From positions 1 to 64,000 of the forward strand of contig NZ_AZNZ01000014.1 in assembly GCF_000510725.1 (NCBI RefSeq): a stretch of DNA of 64,000 nucleotides. The letters run 5' to 3'. Origin of the DNA: Pseudoxanthomonas sp. J31 (GTDB taxonomy: Bacteria > Pseudomonadota > Gammaproteobacteria > Xanthomonadales > Xanthomonadaceae). Under the pieces are notes generated by a model that was not told the DNA's origin, did not search any database, and worked only from the letters and a program-made list of their open reading frames with translations. A program made the position numbers and the translations under genes. Below are positions 10,524 to 22,661 of this stretch, piece by piece (positions within the stretch are counted from its first letter, which is position 1; each line of letters opens with the position of its first letter).

Positions 10524-10573
10524 GGTACGCGGCCCTTCAGGCCGCCTTGGCGCGATCCCGGTATCCTGCGCCG

Positions 10574-12361
10574 ATGCCGCTTCCACGTCGCGTCCAAGCC
10601 TGCCTGCCCCTCCTGCTCCTGGCCCTGGCGCCGTCGCTGGCGCTGGCGCGCGGCACCATCAGCAAGATCGAGATCGACGGCCTGGAGAAGGACCCGGCGA
10701 TCGAGCAGAACGTGCGCCTGTCGCTGGGCCTGAACGACGTGCTGGGCAAGGAACAGGGCGAGTCGCGGCTGGAGCTGCTGTTGCTCAACGCCGAGCGCGA
10801 CGCCCGCCGCGCGCTGGAGCCGTTCGGCTACTACTCGCCCAGCATCGAGGTCGACTCGGTCCGCGACGAGCAGGACCGGATCACCGTCACCCTGCGCATC
10901 GACAAGGGCCAGCCGGTGCAGGTGCGCGACTTCCGGGTCGACATCGCCGGCCCCGGCGGCGAGGACCACTACCTGCAGGAAGACCTGGCCGGCTTCCGCC
11001 CGCGCCCGGGCGAGCGCTTCGACCACGCCCTGTACGAGGAACACAAGGACGGCATCACCCGGCGCCTGGCCGAACGCGGCTACTTCGACGCCGACTTCCT
11101 CACCCGCGAGGTGCGGGTCAGCCGCGCCGAGGCCGCGGCCGACGTCGACCTGGTCTGGGACAGCGGCTTCCGCTACGACATGGGCCCGACCACCTTCCAC
11201 CAGGACTACTTCCGGCCCGGCCTGCTGGAGAAGCTGGTGACCTGGGAGGAAGGCAGCTACTACCACGAGGGCAAGCTCGACCGCCTGCGCGAGTCGCTGG
11301 TGCGGCTGGACTACTTCAGCGCGATCGACATCCAGCCCAAGCCGGAGGAAGCCAGCGACGACCTGCGCGTGCCGGTGGACGTCAACCTGGTGATGGCCAA
11401 GCGCAACATCTACACCGCCGGCCTCTCGTACGGCACCGAAAGCGGCACCGGCGTGCGCCTGGGCGTGGAGCGGCGCTACGTCAACGACCGCGGGCACAAG
11501 CTCAACTGGGACCTGGACTGGGCGCAGAAGCGCAAGAGCTTCCTCACCCAGTACCGGGTCCCCGCGTTCGCCTGGCTGGACGGCTGGTACGGCTTCTCGA
11601 TCGGCTTCTACGACGAGCAGACCGACTACATCGACCTGCGCAACGTGAAGCTGGTGGCCAGCCGCAGCGGCGAGATCAGCGAGCGCTGGACCGCGGTGGC
11701 CTCGCTCAACGCGCTGCGCGAGCGCTGGAGCTACGACATGGACACGGCCACCGGCTCGCGCCTGTACACCTATTCCACCCTGGTCTACCCGGAACTGAGC
11801 GCCACCTACGTCGACGTGGACGACCGCCTGTTCCCGCGCCGTGGCCTCAGCGGCACCCTGGCCGTGCGCGGTGGCGTGGAGAACGTGGGCTCGGACACCA
11901 GCTTCATCCAGCTGCACGGCAGCGGCACCTGGTACCGCCCGTTCGGCGTGGCCGACCGCCTGATCGTGCGCGGCGAGGCCGGCACCACCTGGACCGGCGA
12001 ACTGGTGGCGATGCCGCCCAGCCTGCGCTTCTTCGCCGGCGGCGACCGCAGCATCCGCGGCTACGCCTGGCGCGAGGTCGGCCCGCGTACCCCGCCGCCG
12101 GACAACTTCGCCCTCGGCGCGCGCCGGGTGGTCACCGCCTCGGTCGAGTACGAGCACTACTTCAAGGGCGGCCCCTGGGGCGGCGCGGCCTTCGTCGACG
12201 CCGGCGATGCCTTCGACGGCGACTTCAACCCGCGCGTGGGCGTGGGCATCGGCGCGCGCTGGCGTTCGCCGGTGGGTCCGGTGCGGATCGACATCGCCCA
12301 TGGCCTGGACGACCCTGATTCCAGCTTCCAGATCTACCTGAGCCTGGGGGCCAACCTGTGA
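10574..12361 (+). CDS. tamA: Translocation and assembly module outer-membrane protein TamA
   Basis: A 595-residue Omp85-family protein. The signal peptide covers about residues 1-26 (ending LALARG), then come POTRA-type domains (TISKIEIDGLEKD onward) and a C-terminal 16-strand barrel ending in a membrane strand. The barrel keeps the family FFAGGDRSIRGY motif (VRGF/Y-type loop 6). TamA works with TamB to move and insert outer-membrane proteins and lipids. The start at 10574 gives a clean signal peptide. Its stop overlaps the tamB start as GTGA (12358-12361). Confidence 0.93.
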   Translation: MPLPRRVQACLPLLLLALAPSLALARGTISKIEIDGLEKDPAIEQNVRLSLGLNDVLGKEQGESRLELLLLNAERDARRALEPFGYYSPSIEVDSVRDEQDRITVTLRIDKGQPVQVRDFRVDIAGPGGEDHYLQEDLAGFRPRPGERFDHALYEEHKDGITRRLAERGYFDADFLTREVRVSRAEAAADVDLVWDSGFRYDMGPTTFHQDYFRPGLLEKLVTWEEGSYYHEGKLDRLRESLVRLDYFSAIDIQPKPEEASDDLRVPVDVNLVMAKRNIYTAGLSYGTESGTGVRLGVERRYVNDRGHKLNWDLDWAQKRKSFLTQYRVPAFAWLDGWYGFSIGFYDEQTDYIDLRNVKLVASRSGEISERWTAVASLNALRERWSYDMDTATGSRLYTYSTLVYPELSATYVDVDDRLFPRRGLSGTLAVRGGVENVGSDTSFIQLHGSGTWYRPFGVADRLIVRGEAGTTWTGELVAMPPSLRFFAGGDRSIRGYAWREVGPRTPPPDNFALGARRVVTASVEYEHYFKGGPWGGAAFVDAGDAFDGDFNPRVGVGIGARWRSPVGPVRIDIAHGLDDPDSSFQIYLSLGANL

Positions 12362-15300
12362 GCACGACCGACGCCCCCGCCCCGCCGCCGCGCCGCCCGC
12401 GCTTCTACCGGCGCCGCCGCTTCTGGGCCTGGTCCGGCCTGGGCGTGCTGGCGCTGGTGCTGGCCGTGCTGGTCACCGTGTACTGGCTGCTGCAGACCGT
12501 GGCCGGGCGCGACGTGCTGCTGGCGCAGATCGTCTCGCGCCTGCCGGTGGACTCGGCGCTGACCTGGGAGCGCGCCGAGGGCCCGGTCGCCGGTCCGCTG
12601 GTCCTGCATGGCCTCGAATTCCGCTACCAGGACTACCGGTTCACCGCGCGCCGGGCGGTGCTCGATCCCGACATCCGCCCGCTGCTGGGCAGGCGCCTGC
12701 GCCTGGATGCGTTCGTGCTCGAGGACGCCACCCTCAACCTGGCACGCAGCGACGAACCGTTCGAGCTGCCCAGCTGGCCGGAGTCGCTGCCGGCGATCGA
12801 GATGCCACTGGCGATCCAGGCCGACGCGATCATGGTCGACGGCCTGCGCGTGAGCTCCGGCGGCGAGCCGGTGATCGACATCCGCAGGCTGCGCGGCGGC
12901 ATCGACATCGCCAACGGCCGCCTGCACGCCGAACAGCTGCAGGTGGACAGCGACCTGGGCCTGTTCGCGGTGCACGGCGACTACGTGCCGGCGGAGGACT
13001 ACCGCAGCGACCTGCTGGCCACCGCGGTGTTCCCCGCCACCGACGGCGGGGTGCCGGCGCGGCTGGGGCTGATCGCGCGCGGCGACCTGTCGCGCATGGA
13101 AGTGGGCATCGGCGGGCGCGCGCCGCAGCCGCTGCGCGCCACCCTGGGCCTGGGCGGCAACGCCGACGCGCCGGCCTGGCAGCTGCGCGCGCGCAGCGAA
13201 GGCCTGGATCCGGGCCTGTTCACCGGCGCCGCGCCGATGGACGAGCCGCTGGCGTTCGAGTTGCAGGCCGACGGCAGCGGCGGCGCGGCCGACATCTCCG
13301 GCCGCGCGCGCGTGGCCGGCCAGGACGTGGTGGTCGCGCCCTCGCACGTGCGGCTGGAGGACCAGGTGCTGGAAGTCGAGCCGCTGGTGCTGCAGCTGCT
13401 CGAAGGCCAGGTGCGGCTGCGCGGCCGCGCCGACTTCACCAATCCCGACGAGGGCCGCTTCCGCTTCGCGCTCAATGCCGAGGGCATCCGCCTGCAGCCG
13501 GCCGAGCCGGACGCGCCGGCGGTAGGCATCGACGCCGCCCTGGGCCTGGCCGGCAGCACCACGCTGTGGGCCGCCTACGGCGATGCCGGCCTGCAGCGCG
13601 GCAGCGACCGCGCCAGCCTGCAGCTGGACGTGCGCGGCGATGCCGGCAGCGCGCGCATCCATGCGCTGCGCGCGCGCATGCCCACCGGCACCCTGGAGGC
13701 GCAGGGCCAGGCCAGCTGGGATCCGGTGCTGGCCTGGGACCTGGCGCTGCGCCTGGACGGCTTCGATCCGGGCTATTTCGTCCCCGGCTGGGACGGCAAC
13801 GTCAACGGCCGCCTGGCCAGCAACGGCCGCGAGCGCGCCGCGCCGGGGCAGCCGGCCGACGGCTTCGACGCCAGCTTCGTGCTGGAGGACCTCGGCGGCC
13901 GCCTGCGCGGGCGCCCGCTGGACGGCCGCGGCCGCTTCCAGCTGCAGGGCGAGGCCGGCAATGGCGCGCTGGAACTGGCGTTGGGCGGCAGCCGGGTGCA
14001 GGCCAGCGGCCTGGTTGGCGACCGGATCGACGTGCAAGCCCGGCTGCAGCCGCTGCGCCTGGACGACCTGCTGCCCGGCACCGCCGGCAGCCTGCAGGGC
14101 AGCCTGCGCCTGCGCGGCCCGCGGGCCACGCCGGACCTGGACGCCGACCTGCAGGGCATGGGCCTGCAATGGGACGACTGGCGCGCCGCCTCGCTGTCGC
14201 TGCGCGGGCGCCTGCCCTGGCGCGGCCGCGACGGCGACCTGCGCCTGCTGGCGCGCGACATCGAGGCCGGGCTGGCGATCCAGCGCATCGACGTGCACGC
14301 CCGCGGCGCGGTCGCCGACCTGCACCTGGACGCCGAGGTCGACAGCCCGGAGGCCGCCGGCATCGTCCTGTCCGCGCAGCTGCGCGAACGCGGCAACGGC
14401 TGGCAGGGCACGCTCGAGCGGCTGCGGATCGCGCCGGCGCGCGGCAGCGCCTGGGCGCTGCAGGAGCCCGCCGCCTTCAGCCAGGCCGGCGAACGCTTCC
14501 AGCTGCAGCCGGCCTGCCTTGCCACCACCGGCGCCGACGGCGACGCCGCGCTGTGCGCGCAAGCGGACTGGCCGCGCCGCGGCCTGCAGCTGCACAGCGA
14601 CCGCCTGCCGCTGACCCTGGTCCAGCCGTGGCTGCCCAAGAACGAGGGCCGCTCGCTGGTGCTGCGCGGCGAGCTGTCGCTGGACGCCGACCTGCGCCCG
14701 CAGGGCGGGCGCTGGAGCGGCGGCGTGCACCTGGCCTCGCTCGAGGGCGGCCTGCGCCTGGGCGACCGCACCCGCCGCGAGCTGGTGCGCTACGACCACT
14801 TCAGCCTGGACGTGGAGTTCGACCCGCGCCAGATCAGCGGCCGCCTCGGCAGCGGCTTCTCCGGCGACGGCTACATCGATGCCCGGGTGGCCACCGGCTG
14901 GGATCCCGGCTCGCCGCTCAACGGCGAGATCTACACCTACATGTCGCGCCTGTTCTGGCTGGAGCTGTTCTCGCCGGACCTGGTGCGGCCGCGCGGCGTG
15001 CTGCGCGGCCACGTGAGCCTGCGCGGCACCCGCGCCGCGCCGGCGCTGGGCGGACAGCTGCTGCTGGAGGACTTCCAGGGCGAACTGCCGGCGCTGGGCC
15101 TGGTGCTGAGCGAGGGCCGCGGCATGCTCGACGCGCAGCCGGACGGCTCGGCGCGGATCGAGGCCTCGATGCGCTCCGGCGAAGGCACGCTGCGGGTGGA
15201 CGGCGGCCTGTCCTGGTACGGCCAGGCCACGCCGCTGCAGCTGGCCATCCGCGGCCAGGACGTGCTGATCGCCGACACCCCGATGCTGCACGCGGTGGCC

Positions 15301-16167
15301 AATCCCGACCTGCGCTTCAGCATGGACGGGCCGACCATGGTCCTGACCGGCGAGGTCGGCGTGCCCAGTGCGCGCATCGACCTGGAACGCTTCGAGCAGG
15401 GCGCGGAGATCTCCGAGGACGTGGTGGTGCTGGACCCGGTGGACCCGGAGGAAACCGCCGAGGCACCGCTGGACCTGGACCTGGCCCTGGTGCTGGGCGA
15501 GGACGTGCGCCTGAGCGGCTACGGCCTCACCGGCACCCTCGCCGGGCGCCTGCAGGTGCGCGCCCGCCCCGGCCGCGAGATGACCGCCACCGGCGCCCTG
15601 GACGTGGGCGGCAAGTACGAGGCCTACGGCCAGGAGCTGCAGATCACCCGCGGACAGATGACCTGGAGCAACAACCGGGTCAGCGACCCGCGGGTGAACC
15701 TGCGCGCCGAGCGCCGCGTCGGCGACGTCACCGCCGGCATCGACGTCACCGGCAACGCCACCACCCCGCGGGTGGAGGTGTGGTCCAACCCGGGCATGCC
15801 GCAGTCCGAGGCCCTGGCCTACCTGATGCTGGGCCGCAGCCTGGAAGGCGCCACCCGCGACCAGGCCAACCAGGTGACCGCGGCCTCGGCGGCGATGTCC
15901 GCCGGCACCGGCCTGCTGGCGGCGCAGCTGGGCTCGCGCCTGGGCTTCGACGACGCCGGCGTGACCCAGTCGCGCGCCCTGGGCGGTTCGGTGGTGGGCG
16001 TGGGCAAGTACCTGTCGCCCAAGCTGTACGTCGGCTACGGCGTGTCGCTGGTCGGCAGCGGCCAGGTGCTGATCCTCAAGTACCTGCTGCGGCGTGGCTT
16101 CGACCTGGAGATCGAGTCGTCCACGGTGGAGACCCGCGGCTCGGTCAACTGGCGCCACGAACGCTGA
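12358..16167 (+). CDS. tamB: Translocation and assembly module protein TamB
   Basis: A very large 1269-residue protein with an N-terminal uncleaved membrane anchor (about residues 22-45) and a long repetitive beta-strand body typical of AsmA/TamB bridge proteins. The C-terminal DUF490 domain is clear, with DVGGKYEAYGQELQITRGQMTW and YVGYGVSLVGSGQVLILKYLLRRGFDLEIES. TamB spans the periplasm and partners TamA; the family is implicated in phospholipid transport to the outer membrane. It uses a GTG start that overlaps the tamA stop, so translation is coupled. Confidence 0.93.
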   Translation: MSTTDAPAPPPRRPRFYRRRRFWAWSGLGVLALVLAVLVTVYWLLQTVAGRDVLLAQIVSRLPVDSALTWERAEGPVAGPLVLHGLEFRYQDYRFTARRAVLDPDIRPLLGRRLRLDAFVLEDATLNLARSDEPFELPSWPESLPAIEMPLAIQADAIMVDGLRVSSGGEPVIDIRRLRGGIDIANGRLHAEQLQVDSDLGLFAVHGDYVPAEDYRSDLLATAVFPATDGGVPARLGLIARGDLSRMEVGIGGRAPQPLRATLGLGGNADAPAWQLRARSEGLDPGLFTGAAPMDEPLAFELQADGSGGAADISGRARVAGQDVVVAPSHVRLEDQVLEVEPLVLQLLEGQVRLRGRADFTNPDEGRFRFALNAEGIRLQPAEPDAPAVGIDAALGLAGSTTLWAAYGDAGLQRGSDRASLQLDVRGDAGSARIHALRARMPTGTLEAQGQASWDPVLAWDLALRLDGFDPGYFVPGWDGNVNGRLASNGRERAAPGQPADGFDASFVLEDLGGRLRGRPLDGRGRFQLQGEAGNGALELALGGSRVQASGLVGDRIDVQARLQPLRLDDLLPGTAGSLQGSLRLRGPRATPDLDADLQGMGLQWDDWRAASLSLRGRLPWRGRDGDLRLLARDIEAGLAIQRIDVHARGAVADLHLDAEVDSPEAAGIVLSAQLRERGNGWQGTLERLRIAPARGSAWALQEPAAFSQAGERFQLQPACLATTGADGDAALCAQADWPRRGLQLHSDRLPLTLVQPWLPKNEGRSLVLRGELSLDADLRPQGGRWSGGVHLASLEGGLRLGDRTRRELVRYDHFSLDVEFDPRQISGRLGSGFSGDGYIDARVATGWDPGSPLNGEIYTYMSRLFWLELFSPDLVRPRGVLRGHVSLRGTRAAPALGGQLLLEDFQGELPALGLVLSEGRGMLDAQPDGSARIEASMRSGEGTLRVDGGLSWYGQATPLQLAIRGQDVLIADTPMLHAVANPDLRFSMDGPTMVLTGEVGVPSARIDLERFEQGAEISEDVVVLDPVDPEETAEAPLDLDLALVLGEDVRLSGYGLTGTLAGRLQVRARPGREMTATGALDVGGKYEAYGQELQITRGQMTWSNNRVSDPRVNLRAERRVGDVTAGIDVTGNATTPRVEVWSNPGMPQSEALAYLMLGRSLEGATRDQANQVTAASAAMSAGTGLLAAQLGSRLGFDDAGVTQSRALGGSVVGVGKYLSPKLYVGYGVSLVGSGQVLILKYLLRRGFDLEIESSTVETRGSVNWRHER

Positions 16168-16243
16168 TCCGTGACCTGCGGCGGTTGTCGCGCGCGGCGC
16201 GCGCGGCTACCGTCCCCGGTTCGTTTCCCAGCTGGATCCCCAG

Positions 16244-18391
16244 ATGTCCAAAGCAAGACCCGCCGCGCTCGCCGGCCTCGCCCTGGCCTGCCTTACCGCC
16301 CTGTCCGCGCCCGCGCGCGCCGACGAAGGCATGTGGATGCCCTCGCAGCTGCCGCAGCTGGCCGGCGCCCTGCGCGAGGCAGGCTACGCCGGGGATCCGG
16401 CGCAGCTGGCCGACCTGACCGCCGCCCCGCTCAACGCGGTGGTGCGTGCCGGCGGTGGCACCGGCGCGTTCGTGTCCGCCGACGGCCTGGTGCTGACCAA
16501 CCACCACGTCGCCTTCGGCGTGATCCAGTACAACTCCACGCCCGAGCGCAACCTGATCGACAACGGCTACGTCGCCGCCACCCGCGCCGAGGAACTGCCG
16601 GCCAACCCGGACTTCCGCGTGCTGGTGACGGTCGGCTTCGACAGGGTCACCGACCAGGTCCTGGCCGGCACCCGCGGCCGCAAGGGCCGCGCCTACCAGG
16701 AGGCGGTGGAGGCGGCGACCAAGCGCATCGTCTCCGAATGCGAACAGGAGCCGGGCATCCGCTGCTCGGTGGCGGCCATGTACGCCGGCAGCGACTTCTA
16801 CCGCATCCGCCAGCTGGAGCTGCGCGACCTGCGCCTGGTCTACGCCCCGCCGCGCGCCATCGGCAACTACGGCGACGAGATCGACAACTTCATGTGGCCG
16901 CGCCACACCGGCGACTTCACCATCCTGCGCGCCTACGTCGGCAAGGACGGCAAGCCGGCCGCGTATTCGCCGGACAACGTGCCCTACAACCCGCCCTCGC
17001 ACCTGCAGGTCTCGGCCACCGGGCCGAAGGTCGGCGACTTCGCCATGCTCGCCGGCTACCCGGGCGTGACCTACCGCCACCGCACCGCGGCCGAGTTCGC
17101 GCGCCAGGTGGAGTGGACCCTGCCGGCGCGCGTGGAGCTGTTCGACGCGCTGATCGCGGTGATCGAGCAGGCCGGCCGCGAGGACGCCCGCGCCCGCACC
17201 CTGTACGCCTCGCAGCTGCAGGGCCTGAAGAACAACCGCAAGCGCGCCGCCGGCGAGCTGGAAGGCCTGCGCCGCAGCGACGCGGTGCGCCAGCGCACGG
17301 CCGACGAGCAGGCGATGCTGGCCGCAACCCCCGCTGCCGAGCGCCGCGAGATCGACGCGCTGGCCGAGGTGCTGGAGCGCGACAACGCCATGCGCGAGCG
17401 CGACCTGCTGCTGGGCGTGGCCACCTCGCAGAGCCAGCTGCTGCGTTCGGCCCTGGTGCTGGAGCGGCTGCGGATCGAGTCCGGCAAGCCCGACGCCGCG
17501 CGTGCCCCCGGCTACCAGGCACGCGACCTGGCCCTGATCGAGGGCCAGCTGCGCCAGGTGCAGCGCCGCTTCCACCCGGAGGTGGAGAAGGCCCTGCTGC
17601 GCGAGCTGCTGGGCCGCTACCAGCAGCTGCCGGACGCGCAGCGCGTGGCCGAGTTCGACGCCGCCTTCGGGCGCACCCCTGAGGCGCTGGCGCAGGCGCT
17701 GGATGCGCTGTACGCCGGCACCGGCTTGGGCGACGAGCAGGCGCGCCTGGACGCCTTCGCCGCCGCACGCGAGGGCAAGGCGCTGCCGGCCGATCCGCTG
17801 CTGGCCCTGGCCGCGCGCCTGGTCCCGGCGCAGATCCGCCTGGAGAACGTGCGCAAGACCAGCGAGGGCGAGCAGCTGCGCCTGCGCCCGGCATACATGC
17901 GCGCGCTGGCCGCCTGGCGCAAGGCCCAGGGCCGCGCCCTGTACCCGGATGCCAACGGCACCCTGCGCGTCAGCTACGGCAAGCTCGCGCCGTTGCAGCC
18001 GCGCGACGCGGTGAGCTACGCCCCGGTCACCACCGTGGCCGGCATCGTCGAGAAGCACACCGGCCAGGTGCCGTTCGACGCGCCACAGCCGCTGCTGGAC
18101 GCAATCGCCGCCGGCGACTTCGGTCACACCGCCGATCCGGAGCTGGGCACCCAGACTGTGGATTTCCTCACCAACCTGGACACCACCGGCGGCAACTCCG
18201 GCTCGCCGGTGCTCAACGCCCGCGGCGAGCTGATCGGCCTGAACTTCGACAGCAACTGGGAAGCGGTCAGTGCCAGCTGGTGGTTCGACCCGCGCTACAA
18301 GCGCGCCGTCCACGTGGACATGCGCTACATGCGCTGGCTGATGGAAAAGGTCTACCCTGCCCCGCACGTGCTGCGGGAAATGGGGCTGTAA
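16244..18391 (+). CDS. S46 family dipeptidyl peptidase (DPP7/DPP11 relative)
   Basis: A 715-residue secreted serine exopeptidase with a signal peptide (about residues 1-26, ending PARADEG). The chymotrypsin-like triad is visible: His in TNHHVAFG (H87/H88), D224 in RHTGDFTILRAY and S652 in GGNSGSPVLN. S46 enzymes remove dipeptides from peptide N-termini in the periplasm. The residue 18 positions after the catalytic Ser sets P1 preference, being Gly in DPP7 and Arg in DPP11. Here it is S670 (NFDSNWEAVS), so neither specificity can be assumed. The WWFDPRYKRAVHVDMRYM tail is otherwise typical. It stands alone after tamB with a 76-base gap. Confidence 0.92.
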   Translation: MSKARPAALAGLALACLTALSAPARADEGMWMPSQLPQLAGALREAGYAGDPAQLADLTAAPLNAVVRAGGGTGAFVSADGLVLTNHHVAFGVIQYNSTPERNLIDNGYVAATRAEELPANPDFRVLVTVGFDRVTDQVLAGTRGRKGRAYQEAVEAATKRIVSECEQEPGIRCSVAAMYAGSDFYRIRQLELRDLRLVYAPPRAIGNYGDEIDNFMWPRHTGDFTILRAYVGKDGKPAAYSPDNVPYNPPSHLQVSATGPKVGDFAMLAGYPGVTYRHRTAAEFARQVEWTLPARVELFDALIAVIEQAGREDARARTLYASQLQGLKNNRKRAAGELEGLRRSDAVRQRTADEQAMLAATPAAERREIDALAEVLERDNAMRERDLLLGVATSQSQLLRSALVLERLRIESGKPDAARAPGYQARDLALIEGQLRQVQRRFHPEVEKALLRELLGRYQQLPDAQRVAEFDAAFGRTPEALAQALDALYAGTGLGDEQARLDAFAAAREGKALPADPLLALAARLVPAQIRLENVRKTSEGEQLRLRPAYMRALAAWRKAQGRALYPDANGTLRVSYGKLAPLQPRDAVSYAPVTTVAGIVEKHTGQVPFDAPQPLLDAIAAGDFGHTADPELGTQTVDFLTNLDTTGGNSGSPVLNARGELIGLNFDSNWEAVSASWWFDPRYKRAVHVDMRYMRWLMEKVYPAPHVLREMGL

Positions 18392-18400
18392 GCCCGGCCA

Positions 18401-18436
18401 CCTCCCTGTCGGCGCGTCCACGTGCCGACAGGGAGG
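18401..18436 (+). promoter_or_regulatory. Hairpin masking the ribosome-binding site of the next gene
   Basis: A perfect 13-bp stem, CCTCCCTGTCGGC (18401-18413) with GCCGACAGGGAGG (18424-18436), encloses a 10-base loop. The 3' arm contains AGGGAGG, which is the only Shine-Dalgarno sequence for the ATG at 18441. No T-run follows. It could terminate the peptidase mRNA or hold the next start site closed in read-through RNA. Confidence 0.6.
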
Positions 18437-18440
18437 CTGC

Positions 18441-18995
18441 ATGCGCAGGCTGTTGCTTTGCACGATGCTCGGGCTGGCGATCGCCGGCCCAGCCATGGCG
18501 GACGACCCCGCCGCCCCCGCTGACAACCCGCGCCTGGCAGCGATCTACGCGGCCGACCAGGCCGCCCGCAGCCGCGACGACATCGACTGGGACATCCAGC
18601 GCGAGCAGGACCGTGCCCACCGCGCCGAGGTACTGGCGCTGCTGCGCGCCGGGCAGCTGCGCACGGCCACCGACTACTTCCGCGCCGGCATCCTGTTCCA
18701 GCGCGGCGAAAGCGATGACGACTACCGCACGGCGCTGGCCCTGGCGCAGGTTTCGGCAACCCTGGATCCGCAACGCAGCGCCGCGCGCTGGCTGACCGCC
18801 GCGGCCTGGGACCGGTTGCTGCTGCACCGCGGCCAGCCGCAGTGGTACGGCACCCAGTACCAGGCCGGGAAGGACGGAGCGCTGGAGCTTTCCCCGGTTG
18901 ACGAGGACGCGGTCGACGACGCCGAGCGGCTGCGCATGGGCGTGCCCACCCTGGCCGGGGCGCGCGCCCGCGCGGCGGCGATGGGCGGGGACTGA
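18441..18995 (+). CDS. Small secreted protein of unknown function (DUF6624-like)
   Basis: A 184-residue protein with a signal peptide (about residues 1-20, ending GPAMAD). The body is alpha-helical, with [16 protein letters not shown], a [21 protein letters not shown] core and the [25 protein letters not shown] segment. This helix pattern recalls the DUF6624 group of uncharacterised secreted proteins. No catalytic motif is recognised. The ribosome-binding site lies inside the stem of the hairpin at 18401-18436, with only 4 bases between the SD and the ATG. Confidence 0.75.
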   Translation: MRRLLLCTMLGLAIAGPAMADDPAAPADNPRLAAIYAADQAARSRDDIDWDIQREQDRAHRAEVLALLRAGQLRTATDYFRAGILFQRGESDDDYRTALALAQVSATLDPQRSAARWLTAAAWDRLLLHRGQPQWYGTQYQAGKDGALELSPVDEDAVDDAERLRMGVPTLAGARARAAAMGGD

Positions 18996-19099
18996 GCCGG
19001 ACCGGGACTGCGCGCGCGGCGCTTGTCAACGGCTTACATCGCCGGCGGCAGGGGGCGACAATCGGTTTTTCGACTCTTTCCTCGCGAAAACCGCAGTCC

Positions 19100-21460
<2,361 letters not shown>

Positions 21461-21483
21461 GCAGGCCGGCAGCGACCAACGAG

Positions 21484-21512
21484 GGGCCGGCATTGCCGGC
21501 CCTTCTTTTTTT
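21484..21512 (+). terminator. Rho-independent terminator of tex
   Basis: GGGCCGGC (21484-21491) pairs with GCCGGCCC (21495-21502) across a 3-base loop and is followed by TTCTTTTTTT. It lies just after tex and ahead of the convergent transporter gene. Confidence 0.9.
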
Positions 21513-21548
21513 GCAGATGGCTACCCGCGTACCGGTCGCGTCGGGGGA

Positions 21549-22514
21549 CTACTCGGCCCACTCCAGGTCCGTGGTGAAGGCGATGGTGAGCCAGCGCTGC
21601 TGCGGATCGCCGCCGATGCGTTCGCCGATGCTGTCGCGCAGCTGGTCCCACGACTCCAGCGTGCGCGGCGGCTGGCCGCGCGGAACGATGAAGTGCAGCT
21701 CGATCTGGCGACCGCGCCCGACCCGGGCCACGTAGGCACGGAAGTCGAGGAAGCCCTCTTCGGCCACCACCTGGCGTGCGACCTCCTCCACCTGCAGGCG
21801 CAGGTCCTGCGGAGTGACCAGCAGGATGTCCGCCAGCGCGCGCCGGATCGTTCCCAGCGGCAACGGCAGGATCAGCACGCACACCAGCGCCAGCACGCCC
21901 GGATCGATGTAGGGCGTCCAGTGCTCCAGCGCCGTGCCCTGCAGCGTGCTGCCGATGGCGAAGGCCAGCAGCAGGGCGGTGGTGATCGCTCCGGACATCA
22001 TCCAGGCCCGCGCATCCAGCGCCACCAGCTGCGACTTCAGGCGGCGGTTCGCGCGCAGCTGGTAGACCGACATCACGATGCAGGCCACCAGGGTGACGCC
22101 GGCATACAGCATGGCGTGGCCGAAGTGCAGCACGCGGCCACCCTCGATGAAGCTGTGCACCGCGTTGATCAGGGCGTACAGCACCGCGCTGGTGAGCATC
22201 AGCCCGCTGCAGGCCAGGACCATCGGCTCCAGGTGCCAGAAGCCCATGCTGAAGTGCTCGACCAGGCGCCGGTTCTGCGGCCCGCCGGCATCGGCCGCGG
22301 CGATCAGCCGCGCCACCAGCAGGGTGACCACCGTCATCAGCACGTCCACCAGCGAGTACACGCCATCGAAGACGATGGCGAAGGAGTGGGACAGCAGTCC
22401 GAACACGATCCCCAGCGCCGCGACCAGCAGGGTCACGCCGATGGAGACGGCCAGCACCGTCTGCTCGCTGGGACCTGCCTGGACCTGCCGTGGCGGAAGT
22501 GGCGACGACGACAT
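21549..22514 (-). CDS. Cation diffusion facilitator-like transporter with altered metal site
   Basis: A 321-residue membrane protein with six predicted helices and a C-terminal cytoplasmic domain of the CDF fold (QDLRLQVEEVARQVV, then RQIELHFIVPRG). CDF proteins exchange divalent metals for protons at the inner membrane. By hand alignment to YiiP, only one of the four transport-site ligands is kept: TM2 reads FDGVYSLVD, where YiiP has DSLVD (Asp-xxx-Asp), and TM5 reads DARAWMMSG in place of DxxHxxxD. This suggests the COG3965-like branch of predicted cation transporters, whose substrate is not established. The start at 22514 follows the basic non-conserved leader. Confidence 0.8.
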   Translation of the reverse strand: MSSSPLPPRQVQAGPSEQTVLAVSIGVTLLVAALGIVFGLLSHSFAIVFDGVYSLVDVLMTVVTLLVARLIAAADAGGPQNRRLVEHFSMGFWHLEPMVLACSGLMLTSAVLYALINAVHSFIEGGRVLHFGHAMLYAGVTLVACIVMSVYQLRANRRLKSQLVALDARAWMMSGAITTALLLAFAIGSTLQGTALEHWTPYIDPGVLALVCVLILPLPLGTIRRALADILLVTPQDLRLQVEEVARQVVAEEGFLDFRAYVARVGRGRQIELHFIVPRGQPPRTLESWDQLRDSIGERIGGDPQQRWLTIAFTTDLEWAE

Positions 22515-22661
22515 GGCGTCGAGGTTAACGCGGCGGCGGCGGTCTGGCGCATGCGGCACCGCCCGGTAGCGCTCCGTCGCGACGCGCCGGAGAGGCCACG
22601 CCGGAAGGCCCGGGGGAAGCCGGAGCGGAATCGACCGCGCCCGGCAACCCGGGCGAACCAC

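Noticed and set aside
12334-16158. A 1274-codon open frame on the minus strand
   Set aside because: It mirrors tamB codon for codon and its composition reflects complementing a GC-biased gene; it has no domain signature or plausible start.
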